The notes: generated by a model not told the origin, from the letters alone. Positions 46,402 through 57,100 are shown, counted from the stretch's first letter. The stretch is DNA of 64,000 bases from CAIWHR01 sp963734055 (GCA_963734055.1 CAVTFQ010000002.1:806001-870000), one strand, 5' to 3'. A program made the numbers and translations.

Positions 46402-46734
46402 TCAATCGGCGTCGATGTTGTCCCGCCTCTCGGGAATCCTCGGGCTTCGTGCGATGAGCATGAGCCCGCCGATCACGATCAGCAGCACGGACACGAGAAG
46501 CGTCCAGCGCAGCCGGTAGTAGTCGTGGAGCCACCACGCGATCCCGACCGCGATCAGGGTGGGACCCAGCACGATCGAGCTCTTGGTGATGCCGTCCATC
46601 GCGAGGATCGCGATGCCGCCGGCAACGAGCGCAATCGACGTGATCGCGTCGAAATCGGGGACCCAGCCCAGATACCACACCACGCCGAGGCCGCCGATGA
46701 CGATCAGCGTGATGGGCGCGCCGGCGTTGCGCAT
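46402..46734 (-). CDS. Small membrane protein with four predicted helices
   Basis: A 110-residue hydrophobic protein with about four helices (residues near 5-24, 31-47, 53-72 and 76-96) and a charged tail ending ERRDNIDAD. It resembles small inner-membrane proteins of the LiaF-TM/DUF5668 type in composition, but I cannot assign it. It follows yacG on the same strand by about 13 bases and converges with the Nudix gene. Confidence 0.7.
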   Translation of the reverse strand: MRNAGAPITLIVIGGLGVVWYLGWVPDFDAITSIALVAGGIAILAMDGITKSSIVLGPTLIAVGIAWWLHDYYRLRWTLLVSVLLIVIGGLMLIARSPRIPERRDNIDAD

Positions 46735-46747
46735 CCTGTCTCCCGGG

Positions 46748-46963
46748 TCAGCCGCGGTCCGGCGAGTCGGGCGCGGTTTCGTCCGGCGGGGCCTCGCCGG
46801 GTTCCGCCGGGTTTGACGTCGAAATGCGGTACGCCTCCGAAGCCCACGCACCGAGGTCGATCAGCTTGCAGCGTTCGGAGCAGAACGGCCGATAGCGCGA
46901 CGCCGGCGTCCACTCGACCGCCTGGCCGCAGCGCGGGCAGGGGACCACGCGAGGCGCATTCAT
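46748..46963 (-). CDS. yacG: DNA gyrase inhibitor YacG
   Basis: A 71-residue protein with a zinc site Cys9-x2-Cys12 and Cys28-x3-Cys32 (VPCPRCGQ and FCSERCK), followed by the conserved LIDLGAWASEAYRI segment. YacG binds GyrB and inhibits gyrase. In related genomes it lies next to zapD and coaE. Here an ABC transporter separates them, and its permease gene stops 2 bases before the yacG start. Confidence 0.93.
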   Translation of the reverse strand: MNAPRVVPCPRCGQAVEWTPASRYRPFCSERCKLIDLGAWASEAYRISTSNPAEPGEAPPDETAPDSPDRG

Positions 46964-46965
46964 CG

Positions 46966-47781
46966 TCAGCCCTTGACCGCTCCCATGGTCAAACCCTTCA
47001 CCACGTATTTCTGGAAGACCATCGTCAGCACGATCGCCGGCGCCATGATCGCCACCGCCGCCGCCATCACGCCGCCCCAGTCGACCTCGGCATAGGAGAG
47101 GAAATTATAGACGGCGATCGGCAGCGTCTTCGTCTTCTCCATGCTCAGGACCTGGGAAAACATGAAGTTGTTCCAGGAGAAGATGAAGGACAGCGTCGTC
47201 GCCGTGATGATTCCGGGGCCCGACAGCGGCAGGATGATCTTCCAGAACGCGTACTGGCGCGTCGCCCCGTCCACCATCGCCGACTCCTCCATTTCGGGCG
47301 GGATCGTCGCGAAGTAGGTCGACATGATCCATACCACGATCGGCAGCGCGATCAGCATGTGGCTCAGGATCAGTGCCGTGTAGCTGTCCATCAGGTCGAG
47401 CCTGGAGAAGACGATGTACCACGGCATCAGGAACGAAATGCCCGGCATCAGGCGCGCGAGCAGGATGAACACCGCGAGCTTGCGCTGCGTGAAGCGAGCG
47501 ATGGAGTATGCGGCGGGAAGCCCGAGCAGCAGCGAGAGCCCGACGGCAGTGCCGCCGACGATGGTGGAGTTCACGAAATACTTGAGGAAGTCCTGCTCGC
47601 CGAACACCTTTTCGTAGTTCCGCAGCGTCGGCGAGAACAAGATCTTCGGCGGCCACGCGATGATGTCGACCTGGGTCTTGAAGGATGACGACAGCATCCA
47701 CAGGAACGGGAACAGCACGACCAGCGCCATCAGCACGACGACGGCATAGAAGAGAGCGGTCGACAGGTGTTTGCGGCTCAT
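46966..47781 (-). CDS. Carbohydrate-type ABC transporter permease (MalG-like)
   Basis: A 271-residue permease with six predicted helices and the EAA loop (EEsAMVDGATRQYAFWKIILPLSGPG region) that docks on the ATPase. It belongs to the CUT1/MalG group. It is the last transporter gene of the leftward set and starts 4 bases after the MalF-like permease. The substrate is unknown. A sugar, sugar alcohol or glycerol phosphate is typical. Confidence 0.92.
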   Translation of the reverse strand: MSRKHLSTALFYAVVVLMALVVLFPFLWMLSSSFKTQVDIIAWPPKILFSPTLRNYEKVFGEQDFLKYFVNSTIVGGTAVGLSLLLGLPAAYSIARFTQRKLAVFILLARLMPGISFLMPWYIVFSRLDLMDSYTALILSHMLIALPIVVWIMSTYFATIPPEMEESAMVDGATRQYAFWKIILPLSGPGIITATTLSFIFSWNNFMFSQVLSMEKTKTLPIAVYNFLSYAEVDWGGVMAAAVAIMAPAIVLTMVFQKYVVKGLTMGAVKG

Positions 47782-47785
47782 CGGC

Positions 47786-48664
47786 CTAGACCTCGGATGC
47801 CGAGCGCAGCTTCATGATGCCGAGGCTGCAGCCGAAGACGACGACGAACAGCACGACGAGGATCACCGCCGACTGGCCCATCCGGAAGTACTCGAAGCTG
47901 TACTTGAACCCCATGATGTTGAGCGTCTCGGATGCGTAGCCGGGGCCGCCGCCCGTCATGGCATAGATGATGTCGAAGGTCTTCAGCGCGTCGATCAGCC
48001 GCAGGATGAGCGCCGTGAGGATCACCGGCATGACCATCGGGATCGTGACCCAGCGGATGATCTGCCACTCGCTCGCGCCGTCGATGCGCGCCGCCTCGAC
48101 CGGCTCCTCGGAGAGCCCCGCGAGCCCCGCAAGCACGATCAGGGTGATCATCGGCGTCCACTGCCACACGTCGACCAGCACGAGCGAGGGGATCACCGAC
48201 GTGCTGTTCGACACCCACAGACCGGGCGGCAGGCCGAACGACTGCAGCACGAAATTCGCGAGGCCGATCGTCGGGTCGTAGAACAGGTTGAAGACGATGC
48301 CGACGGCGACGGGCGTTGCGACGAGCGGCAGCAGCAGCAGCAGCTTCGCGACGCTCTTGCCGACGAACGCGCGGTTCAGGATCAGCGCGGCGGCGACGCC
48401 AACAAGGCCTTCGAGCACGACCGCGAAGAAGGTGAACAGGAACGTCCTTCCGAGCGCGTGCAGGAAGCGCGGCTCGGTCAGCACTCGCTCGTAGCTCCGC
48501 CAGCCCACGAAGGCCGCCGGCATGCCGGAGGTGAGGTTCCAGTTGGTGAAGCTGAGGTAGAGCGTGTAGAGCACCGGGAAGACCATCAGCAGCGCCACGA
48601 AAACGATCGCCGGCAGCGGAAACAGCCGATGCAGGTTCCGCTCGGCAAAGGTCGAGCGCATCAT
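47786..48664 (-). CDS. Carbohydrate-type ABC transporter permease (MalF-like)
   Basis: A 292-residue permease with six helices and an EAA loop (EPVEAARIDGASEWQIIRWVTIPM). It is the MalF-like partner of the downstream permease. A 354-bp repeat-bearing gap separates it from the binding-protein gene, which is unusual for such operons. Confidence 0.92.
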   Translation of the reverse strand: MMRSTFAERNLHRLFPLPAIVFVALLMVFPVLYTLYLSFTNWNLTSGMPAAFVGWRSYERVLTEPRFLHALGRTFLFTFFAVVLEGLVGVAAALILNRAFVGKSVAKLLLLLPLVATPVAVGIVFNLFYDPTIGLANFVLQSFGLPPGLWVSNSTSVIPSLVLVDVWQWTPMITLIVLAGLAGLSEEPVEAARIDGASEWQIIRWVTIPMVMPVILTALILRLIDALKTFDIIYAMTGGGPGYASETLNIMGFKYSFEYFRMGQSAVILVVLFVVVFGCSLGIMKLRSASEV

Positions 48665-49018
48665 GATGTCACGACAGGCCCGGCGCTCCGCGACGGTCCG
48701 GCTGAACGAAACACCGCGTGCGAAGGCGAACGGTCGGCGGCATGGCGGATGCGAGGGCTCGTGATGTCAGGACAGGCCCGGCGCTCCGCGACGGTCCGGC
48801 TGAACGAAACACCGCGCAAAGGCAGGAGTTCGACGTCATGGCAGATGCGAGGGTCTCACCCTGGTCTTTGTGACGCCATCCGAGCGTCCGATGGGCGTGA
48901 GGTCCCACCCCACGCTCGCTTCTTCGTTCACTGCGCGGCCGCGGAGCGCCCGTTTGCGCTAACTATTCCTGCGCTCGGTTCTTGGTCCACTGCGCGGCCG
49001 CGGGCCCGTGTGCGCCAA
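48665..49018. repeat. 354-bp gap with two tandem duplications
   Basis: Unit A: 54 bases at 48665-48718 recur at 48763-48816 with one difference (period 98), and the following roughly 40 bases are also similar. Unit B: about 50 bases beginning at 48914 (GCTCGCTTCTTCGTTCACTG) recur at 48973 in diverged form (period 59) around the shared core CACTGCGCGGCCGCGG. The second B copy runs up to the stop of the binding-protein gene. No credible gene is present. Confidence 0.8.
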
Positions 49019-50281
49019 CTACTTACCGTACTCGCCGGTGTCCTGGAGCAGCTCGTTGACCTTCTCGACCCGCTCCTTGGCCATCTTGTCGAGGTTCGGC
49101 GCCGCGCCTTTCGTGTTGATCGACTCGATGACGAGCTCGCCGATCAGGTCGCGTGCCTCGCCGACGGCGCTCATGTACGGCCGGTCGAGCGGATAGCCGT
49201 TCTTCGCGGCGAACGCGCGGGTTTCGACGAGGCCCGGGTTCACCTTCGCGAGCACCGCCTTGTCCTCCCAGACGGAGGAACGCGCCATCGTGATGTTGGC
49301 GAGCATCCCTTTCGCGGCGAGCTCGCGGCTCGTCGCCCAGTTGAGGAACTTGAGGGCGAGATCCTTCTTCTTCGACTGCTTCGCGACGGACATCCCCCAC
49401 GACATGACGATGAATGGCGCGTTCGTCTTCGGACCCGCCGGGAAGTTGGCGATGCCGACCTTGTCCGCGCCGAGCTGCGTCTTGGCCGGGTCGATGATCT
49501 GGCCGTAGAACACGGAGGCGTCGGTCCACATGGCGATCTTTCCGGCCTGGAAGAGCGGCATGATGTTCTCCCACGACATCGACGTCACGCCCTTGGGGCC
49601 GTAGCTGCCGTCCATCCTTCCATAGAACCGGATCGCGTCCACCGCGGGCTTCGAGTCGAAGACGGCGGTGCCCTTGTCGAGGTACAGGCCGCCGTAGTTG
49701 TAGATGTAACTCGACAGCTGGGTGACCGCCGCGGCGCCCTTGCCGCGCGAGGCGAAGCCCGCAACGCTGTCCGAATTGAGCCTCTTCGCGGCGGCCTCGA
49801 GCTCGTCGAACGTCGTCGGAACCCTGAGCCCGGCGCCCGCGAAGAGGTCCTTACGATAGTAGAGGACCTGCCACTCGGTCACGAGCGGCACGATGTACGT
49901 GCGGGACCCGAACGACGCGACGCTCATCACGTTCTTCGGGTAGTCGGAGAAGTCGTAGCTCGCGAGCGGCTCGTACCAGCCATTCTTGTAGAACATCTTC
50001 CCTTCCTGGAGCGGGCGCGTCATGAATACGTCGACCGACGAGGAATTGGTCGCGAACTCCGTGGTGAGCTTGGTCGTGAGCTGACTCTCCTGGAGGCTCT
50101 CGGCGTTGACCTTGATGCCGGTCGCACTTTCGAACTCGGGGATGGCGGCCTTGAGCAGCTCGCCGTAAGGATGGTTCGCGAGCAGCACGCGAATCTCCTT
50201 CGTCTGGGCCTGCGCCGTCGCGCCCGCGGCGAGGCAGAGCGCGGACACGGCGATGAGGGCGTTCCTGGCAATGGCTTTCAT
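49019..50281 (-). CDS. ABC transporter extracellular solute-binding protein (CUT1)
   Basis: A 420-residue family 1 solute-binding protein with a signal peptide (about 1-26, ending GATAQAQ). The mature domain opens KEIRVLLANHPYGELLKAAIPEF and contains a TEWQVLYYRKDLF segment typical of UgpB/MalE relatives. The ATG follows a strong ggaggaag site. It captures the substrate in the periplasm for the two permeases downstream. The ligand cannot be read from sequence. Confidence 0.93.
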   Translation of the reverse strand: MKAIARNALIAVSALCLAAGATAQAQTKEIRVLLANHPYGELLKAAIPEFESATGIKVNAESLQESQLTTKLTTEFATNSSSVDVFMTRPLQEGKMFYKNGWYEPLASYDFSDYPKNVMSVASFGSRTYIVPLVTEWQVLYYRKDLFAGAGLRVPTTFDELEAAAKRLNSDSVAGFASRGKGAAAVTQLSSYIYNYGGLYLDKGTAVFDSKPAVDAIRFYGRMDGSYGPKGVTSMSWENIMPLFQAGKIAMWTDASVFYGQIIDPAKTQLGADKVGIANFPAGPKTNAPFIVMSWGMSVAKQSKKKDLALKFLNWATSRELAAKGMLANITMARSSVWEDKAVLAKVNPGLVETRAFAAKNGYPLDRPYMSAVGEARDLIGELVIESINTKGAAPNLDKMAKERVEKVNELLQDTGEYGK

Positions 50282-50320
50282 ACTTCCTCCGTCACGTGGC
50301 AAGCGGAAAATATCGTGCGC

Positions 50321-51418
<1,098 letters not shown>

Positions 51419-51604
51419 GGCGCCGAAGCCGCGGGCGGAGGGCAGCGAAGGCTGCCCGCCGCGGGCGAACGCGTCTAGTCCGATGGTAGCCGCGACTCCG
51501 GCGGCGACACTTGCGTCAGGTCAAGGGCACCGTGCGCGGGTGGGCGACCCGGGCCGAGGATTCGGGGCGGGGTACGGCGGGGTCCGGACAGGCAACCGCT
51601 GCCG

Positions 51605-52363
51605 TCAGAGATTGCAGAACGTGAGCTCGAACGGGACGTCGCGGTCGTAAACGGTGCCGCGGTCCAGTCCGCTCACCCCGATGAACCGGATGTTGAGCGC
51701 GTACTTGTTGGCGCTGATTTCGGGCACGCAGGGCAGGTCGTTCTCGACGGTGAGGCGGAGCAGCTGCGCGACCTTCGAGGTCGTGAGCATGAGCTGGAAC
51801 ACGCCGCGGCCGGCGGTCTGCCGGCTCGCGCGGCCGTTGTCGCGCAACAGCCTGAGCACGATCGAGAGGGCGTCGTGAATCGGCAGGAACGGCTCGAGCC
51901 ACGCCTTGAGGTCGTTCTGCCTCGCCGCCGAGTCGGCGTTCAGCCAGTAGTGGTAGGCGGGGAGATCGAACTCGCAGACACCGCCCGGAATCGCCGTGCG
52001 CTGCTTGATCGTCATCAGCCACTCGTTCTCGCGCAGATGCGTCCCCGCCTTGCCTGCCTGCGCGAGCAGCGCCGCGCTCGCGCGCTCGATGTCGGCGAGC
52101 AGGGAGTCGAGCACGCGCGCCTCGATCGCGGGATTGTTGCGCAGCGGAGCGAGCAGCTGCTTCTGGCGCTCGAGCTCCTGCAGGAGGTCGGTCTTGAGGT
52201 CGGCGCGCGCCGCGACGTCGGTGATCTCGAACAGCGCGAGCAAAGCGGCGTGGTGATCGGGCGCCTCGGTGCGTGCCGTGAAGTGCTGCGCGCGGCGGTA
52301 CAAGTCCTCGAGCCGCATCAACGTGCGGATGCGCTCGTTCAGCGGATGCTCGTAGCGGATCAC
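51605..52363 (-). CDS. zapD: Cell division protein ZapD
   Basis: A 252-residue ZapD (YacF), which bundles FtsZ filaments. It has the N-terminal YEHPLNERIRTLMRLEDL helix and a C-terminal beta domain (CVPEISANKYALNIRF). GTG start, 28 bases after coaE. An ATG-led longer reading overlaps coaE and lacks family similarity. The 186-bp region after its stop, before the ABC ATPase gene, holds only a short hairpin (GGGCAGC-GAAG-GCTGCCC, near 51440). Confidence 0.93.
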   Translation of the reverse strand: MIRYEHPLNERIRTLMRLEDLYRRAQHFTARTEAPDHHAALLALFEITDVAARADLKTDLLQELERQKQLLAPLRNNPAIEARVLDSLLADIERASAALLAQAGKAGTHLRENEWLMTIKQRTAIPGGVCEFDLPAYHYWLNADSAARQNDLKAWLEPFLPIHDALSIVLRLLRDNGRASRQTAGRGVFQLMLTTSKVAQLLRLTVENDLPCVPEISANKYALNIRFIGVSGLDRGTVYDRDVPFELTFCNL

Positions 52364-52391
52364 GGCAGGCGACTCGGATCGGTCGGGTGCG

Positions 52392-53033
52392 TCAATCCTG
52401 CATTCTGCCCGAAGAAGACGGCGCGCGGCCCGCCGCTGCGGCGAGTTCGCGGTAACGGTGGTCCAGCGCCTCGACCTGGGGGCCGATCGCGGCCGGCGGC
52501 CCCGAGTTGTCGACGACATCGTCGGCACGGCTCAGGCGCTCGGCCCGTCCGAGTTGCGTCGCCATGATCGCGCGCACTTCGTCCTCCGGCAACCCGCTGC
52601 GCGACCGAACCCGCCGTACCTGCTCGTCTTCCGGGCAATCGACCACGAGGACCCGCGCGACGATCGGTGCGAGGCCGCCGCGCTCGAGAAGGAGGGGGAC
52701 GACGAGGATGCCGTAGGGGCTCGTCCAGCGCGCGACGGCCTCGCGCGCCGCGGCCCCGATCAAGGGATGGAGAATGGCCTCGAGTCGCGCGCGCACCGAG
52801 GCGTCGGCGAACGCGCGACGGCGGAGCGCCGCCCGGTCGAGCGAGCCGTCGGGCTGCAGGCATTCGGTGCCCAGACCGGCGGCAATCGCCGCGAGGCCGG
52901 CGGCGCCGGGGGCCGTCAGCTCGTGGGCGAGGCGATCGGTGTCGGTCACGTCGATGCCCCGCGCCGCGAATGCGTCCGCCACGGCGGACTTGCCGCTGCC
53001 GATGCCGCCGGTCAGTCCGACGACGAACTTCAA
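52392..53033 (-). CDS. coaE: Dephospho-CoA kinase
   Basis: A 213-residue kinase for the last step of coenzyme A synthesis. P-loop GGIGSGKS is at 9-16. The DTDRLAHELT segment and the LLLERGG lid region are typical. It overlaps pilD by 4 bases (ATGA). Confidence 0.96.
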   Translation of the reverse strand: MKFVVGLTGGIGSGKSAVADAFAARGIDVTDTDRLAHELTAPGAAGLAAIAAGLGTECLQPDGSLDRAALRRRAFADASVRARLEAILHPLIGAAAREAVARWTSPYGILVVPLLLERGGLAPIVARVLVVDCPEDEQVRRVRSRSGLPEDEVRAIMATQLGRAERLSRADDVVDNSGPPAAIGPQVEALDHRYRELAAAAGRAPSSSGRMQD

Positions 53034-53863
53034 GGCATCCAGAGCCGGACCAGCGAGGGTCCGGCGAACAGGGCGATCGCGCCGGCGATCGCGAGATAGG
53101 GCCCGAAGGGCAGCGGCACCGTGTGGTCACGACCGCGGAACGCGATCAGCGCGATCCCGATGATCGCGCCGGCCACCGACGACAGCAATATGACGAGCGG
53201 CAGCATTTTCCAGCCGAGCCAGGCGCCGAGCGCAGCGAGCAGCTTGAAGTCGCCATAGCCCATTCCCTCCTTGCCGCGGATCAGCTTGAATGCCCAGTAG
53301 ACCGCCCAGAGCGACAGGTAGCCCGCGACGGCGCCGATGACGGCGCTCGCGAGCGGCGCGAACAAACCGAAGAGGTTCGCGATGAGCCCGGCCCAGAGCA
53401 GGGGCAGCGTCAGGTCGTCCGGCAGGTACTGCGTGTCGGCGTCGATCAGGGCGAGCGCGAGCAGCGTCCACAGCATCACGCAGGCCGCGAGGCCCTTCGG
53501 CGTCGGACCGAACGCCGCGATCGCGGCGACCGCGAGCAGTCCGCCGGCGATCTCCACGATCGGATACCGGGGCGAGATGCGCGCGCCGCACGCGCGGCAG
53601 CGGCCGCGCAGCGCGAGCCACGACACGACCGGGATGTTCTCGAGCGCGCTTATCGGGTGGCCGCAGGACGGACACGCCGACCGGGGCACGACCAGGTTGT
53701 ACGCCGGAGCGTCCGGAACGTCCTTGCCTTCGCGCTCGAGGCAGTCCTCGCGCCACGCGCGCTCGAGCATCTTCGGCAGCCGATGCACGACGACGTTGAG
53801 AAAGCTGCCTACGCAGAGGCCAACGATCAGTGCAGCACTGCCGATCAGCACGGGCTCGCTCAT
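53030..53863 (-). CDS. pilD: Type IV prepilin peptidase PilD
   Basis: A 277-residue membrane aspartic peptidase that cleaves and methylates prepilins. The zinc-binding cysteines are Cys64, Cys67, Cys89 and Cys92 (SACPSCG and RCRACG). The catalytic aspartates lie in LIDADTQYLPDD and GYGDFK. Eight or so helices. It is co-transcribed with pilC upstream and coaE downstream. Confidence 0.96.
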   Translation of the reverse strand: MSEPVLIGSAALIVGLCVGSFLNVVVHRLPKMLERAWREDCLEREGKDVPDAPAYNLVVPRSACPSCGHPISALENIPVVSWLALRGRCRACGARISPRYPIVEIAGGLLAVAAIAAFGPTPKGLAACVMLWTLLALALIDADTQYLPDDLTLPLLWAGLIANLFGLFAPLASAVIGAVAGYLSLWAVYWAFKLIRGKEGMGYGDFKLLAALGAWLGWKMLPLVILLSSVAGAIIGIALIAFRGRDHTVPLPFGPYLAIAGAIALFAGPSLVRLWMP

Positions 53864-53988
53864 GACTTGGTGACCGTCGGCAGCTTCGGTGAAGGCTCAT
53901 GCGCGAAGCGCGTGATGCCGCAGCCAAGCGTGGTGAACGGACCCACGACCAGTGCGGTGGCGATCGCTACGGGCAGCGACTCGATCAT
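53860..53988 (-). CDS. Possible 42-residue ORF coupled to pilD
   Basis: An ATG-led reading encodes MIESLPVAIATALVVGPFTT followed by LGCGITRFAHEPSP and a short tail. Its TGA overlaps the pilD ATG (ATGA). It is hydrophobic with one cysteine after a helix, a little like a lipobox (LGCG). There is no good ribosome site and no known family, so this may be chance within the 200-bp pilC-pilD gap. Confidence 0.25.
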   Translation of the reverse strand: MIESLPVAIATALVVGPFTTLGCGITRFAHEPSPKLPTVTKS

Positions 53989-54063
53989 GGCAGCACGACT
54001 ACGAGCCGCCCGCGTCGCCCGCGCACGGGCCGACGGCGCTCGCGCGGCGGCGCCGCGAACGTG

Positions 54064-55290
54064 TCAGACGACCTGGCCCAGCTTGAAGATCGGCAGGTAC
54101 ATCGCGACGACCAGGCCGCCGATGATGACGCCGAGGAACACGATGATGAGCGGCTCGAGCAGGCTCGACAGCGCCGCGACGGCGTCGTCGACCTCGCGCT
54201 CGTAGAAATCCGCGATCTTGCCGAGCATGTTGTCGAGCGAGCCCGACTCCTCGCCGATCTGCGTCATCTGCAGCACCATGTTCGGGAAGAGCTTGCTGTT
54301 GGTCATCGCGTTGGTGAGGCTCGTGCCGGTGCTGACCTCGGTCTGGATCTTCTTCGTCGCGTGCGTGAACACCGCATTGCCGCACGCGCCCCCGACCGCA
54401 TCGAGCGATTCCACGAGCGGCACGCCCGCCGCGAACATCGTCTGCAGCGTCCGGGTCCAGCGGGCGATCGTCGCCTTTTCGAGGATCTGACCGACGACCG
54501 GAATCTTGAGCGAGAGCCGGTCGAGCGCGACGCGGAACGCCGCCGATCGCCGGTGCAGGACGCTGAACCCGACGATCGCGGCGACGACAGCCAGGAAGCC
54601 AACCCACCAGTAACTCACCACGAAGTCCGACATCGCCATCACGATCAGCGTCGGCACCGGCAGGTCCGCGCCGAAGCTCTGGAAGATCGACTTGAACGCC
54701 GGTATCACCCAGACCATGATGACCCACACGACGAGGATCGCGACCGTGATCACCGAGATCGGATAGAACAGCGCCGACTTGATCTTGCTCTTGATCGCGA
54801 GGATCTTTTCCTTGTAGGTCGCGAGCCGGTCGAGGATCCCGTCCAGCATGCCCGCGGTTTCGCCGGCGTGGACCAGGTTGCAGTAGAGGTTGTCGAACTG
54901 CGCCGGGTGCTCGCGGAACGCCTGCGACAGGCTGGAGCCGGTCTCGACGCGGCTCTTGATGTCCATCACGAGGCGCGAGAAGCGCGGATTGCTGTGGCCC
55001 CGGGCGACGATCTCGAACGACTGCAGGAGCGGCACGCCCGCGCGCAGCATCGTCGCGAGCTGGCGGGTGAAGAACGTGATCTCGCGCTCGCCGACCTTCT
55101 TGCCGCCGCGGAAGGTGAGCCGCTTGATCTTCTGGACCCGGATGCCCTGCCGGCGCAGGTTGGTCGTGACGACCGTCTGCGAGGCGGCCTTCGACTCGCC
55201 GCGGACCTGGCGGTTGTTGCGGTCGAGGCCTTCCCAGACGAACGTGTATTCCTTGACGTCCCTGCGCTGTGCGGTCGCGGTAGTGGCCAT
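54064..55290 (-). CDS. pilC: Type IV pilus inner-membrane platform protein PilC
   Basis: A 408-residue protein with two copies of the type II secretion F domain (FTRQLATMLRAGVPLLQSFEI and WTRTLQTMFAAGVPLVESLDA) and three main membrane helices. It forms the platform for pilus assembly together with PilB. About 30 bases after pilB. Confidence 0.96.
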   Translation of the reverse strand: MATTATAQRRDVKEYTFVWEGLDRNNRQVRGESKAASQTVVTTNLRRQGIRVQKIKRLTFRGGKKVGEREITFFTRQLATMLRAGVPLLQSFEIVARGHSNPRFSRLVMDIKSRVETGSSLSQAFREHPAQFDNLYCNLVHAGETAGMLDGILDRLATYKEKILAIKSKIKSALFYPISVITVAILVVWVIMVWVIPAFKSIFQSFGADLPVPTLIVMAMSDFVVSYWWVGFLAVVAAIVGFSVLHRRSAAFRVALDRLSLKIPVVGQILEKATIARWTRTLQTMFAAGVPLVESLDAVGGACGNAVFTHATKKIQTEVSTGTSLTNAMTNSKLFPNMVLQMTQIGEESGSLDNMLGKIADFYEREVDDAVAALSSLLEPLIIVFLGVIIGGLVVAMYLPIFKLGQVV

Positions 55291-55323
55291 GATGTCGTTC
55301 CTGTCCCGGCGGCAATGCGCCCG

Positions 55324-57045
55324 TCACTCGTTGGTGATCGCCTCGATTTCCTCGAGCGAGGTGATCCCCATCTTCACCTTGATGAGGCCCGATTGCCGGA
55401 GGTCGCGCACGCCTTCCCTGCGCGCCTGGTCGGCGATGTCGATCGCGTTGCCGTTCCGCATGATGAGCAGGCGCATCTCGTCGGAGATCGGCAACACCTG
55501 ATAGATGCCGACCCGCCCCTTGTAGCCCGAGCCTTTGCACTTGTCGCAGCCGACCGGGCCCATCGGCTGCCACGTGCCGTCGAGCTCTTCTTCGGTGAAG
55601 CCGGCCCGCAGGAGCGCCTCGGGCGGGATGTCCTTCGGCTGCTTGCAGCTCGAGCACAACCGGCGACCCAGGCGCTGCGCCGTGATGAGGATCACCGACG
55701 AGGCGACGTTGAACGGCGCGACGCCCATGTTGAGCAGGCGCGTGAGCGTCGTCGGCCCGTCGTTGGTGTGCAGCGTCGACAGCACGAGGTGGCCCGTCTG
55801 CGCCGCCTTGATCGCGATGTCGGCGGTCTCGAGGTCGCGGATTTCGCCGACCATGATGATGTCCGGGTCCTGCCGCAGGAACGAGCGGAGCGCGGCCGCG
55901 AACGTGAGGCCGGCCTTCTCGTTGACGTTGACCTGGTTGATGCCGGGGAGCTGGATTTCGCAGGGGTCCTCGGCGGTCGAGATGTTGACGCCGGGCTGGT
56001 TCAGGATGTTGAGGCAGGTGTAGAGCGAGACGGTCTTGCCGCTGCCGGTCGGGCCCGTGACGAGGATCATCCCGTAGGGCCGGCCGATCGCGAACATCAG
56101 CTGCTCCTGCTGATCGGGGTCGTAGCCGAGCGCCTCGATCCCGAGCTTCACGCCCGATGAGTCGAGGATCCGCATCACGATCTTCTCGCCGAAGAGCGTG
56201 GGCAGCGTGCTCACGCGGAAGTCGATCGACTTCGCCTTCGACAGCACGAGCTTCATCCGTCCGTCCTGCGGCACCCGCTTCTCGGCGATGTCGAGCTTCG
56301 AGATCACCTTGATCCGCGAGGCGACCTTGTCCTTGATGACGAGCGGCGGCTGCGCGACTTCCGACAGGAGGCCGTCCAGGCGATAGCGGATCCGGTAGCT
56401 CTTCTCGTAGGGCTCGAAGTGGATGTCGGAGACGCCCTGGCTGATCGCGTCGATCAGGATCTTCTGGATGTACTTGACGACCGGCGCGTCCTCGACCTCC
56501 GAGCTCTCCTCGTCTGAGAGCGCCACCGGACCGCCGTCCTGGAGGTCGAACTCCAGGTCCTCCATGGCGGCCATCTCGTTCAGCGTCGCGCCCTTCGCCT
56601 CGACCAGCTTGGCGATCGCCTGCGCGAGCTTGTCGTCCTCGACGACAACCGGCTCGACGACGAGGTTGGTCTTGAAGCGGACCTCCTCGAGCGCCTGGAG
56701 GTTGGCGGGATCCGACGTCGCGACGTAGAGACGGTTGCCGCGCTTGTGCAGCGGCAGAACCCGCCGCGATTGCGCCATCTTGAGGTCGACCAGCTCCTTG
56801 TTGATCTGGTCGAGGTCGAACGCCGACAGGTCCATCAGCGGCACGCCGAACGCGCGCGAGCCGAAGGCCGCGACCTGCGTGGCGGACATCCGCTTGCCTT
56901 GGAGGAGCTGCTCGACGAAACTGACGCTCGCCTGCTGGGCCTGCGCCTGGATCGCCTCGGCGTCGTACTCCGTCATCAGGCCGTGCTGCGCCAGCGCGCG
57001 CGCAAGCCCGCTCAGGTTGCGCGTCGCGGCGGCGTGGGTGGCCAT
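55324..57045 (-). CDS. pilB: Type IV pilus assembly ATPase PilB
   Basis: A 573-residue assembly ATPase. N-terminal MshEN/GspE-N domain, Walker A GPTGSGKT, Asp box DPDIIMVGEIRD and His box GHLVLSTLHTNDGPTT. A zinc-binding cluster (LCSSC and CDKCKGSGYKGRVG) lies near the C-terminus. It powers pilus extension. A likely sigma54 site precedes it. Confidence 0.96.
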   Translation of the reverse strand: MATHAAATRNLSGLARALAQHGLMTEYDAEAIQAQAQQASVSFVEQLLQGKRMSATQVAAFGSRAFGVPLMDLSAFDLDQINKELVDLKMAQSRRVLPLHKRGNRLYVATSDPANLQALEEVRFKTNLVVEPVVVEDDKLAQAIAKLVEAKGATLNEMAAMEDLEFDLQDGGPVALSDEESSEVEDAPVVKYIQKILIDAISQGVSDIHFEPYEKSYRIRYRLDGLLSEVAQPPLVIKDKVASRIKVISKLDIAEKRVPQDGRMKLVLSKAKSIDFRVSTLPTLFGEKIVMRILDSSGVKLGIEALGYDPDQQEQLMFAIGRPYGMILVTGPTGSGKTVSLYTCLNILNQPGVNISTAEDPCEIQLPGINQVNVNEKAGLTFAAALRSFLRQDPDIIMVGEIRDLETADIAIKAAQTGHLVLSTLHTNDGPTTLTRLLNMGVAPFNVASSVILITAQRLGRRLCSSCKQPKDIPPEALLRAGFTEEELDGTWQPMGPVGCDKCKGSGYKGRVGIYQVLPISDEMRLLIMRNGNAIDIADQARREGVRDLRQSGLIKVKMGITSLEEIEAITNE

Positions 57046-57100
57046 GGGCGGGCTTGGTCGGCGGGGGTCAGCGGCGGAACGCCGGGCTGTCGGGATGCTT

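Noticed and set aside
48669..48908. A 79-codon minus-strand ORF in the transporter gap
   Set aside because: It is built from the tandem unit A copies and has duplicated peptide segments, so it reflects the repeat and not a gene.
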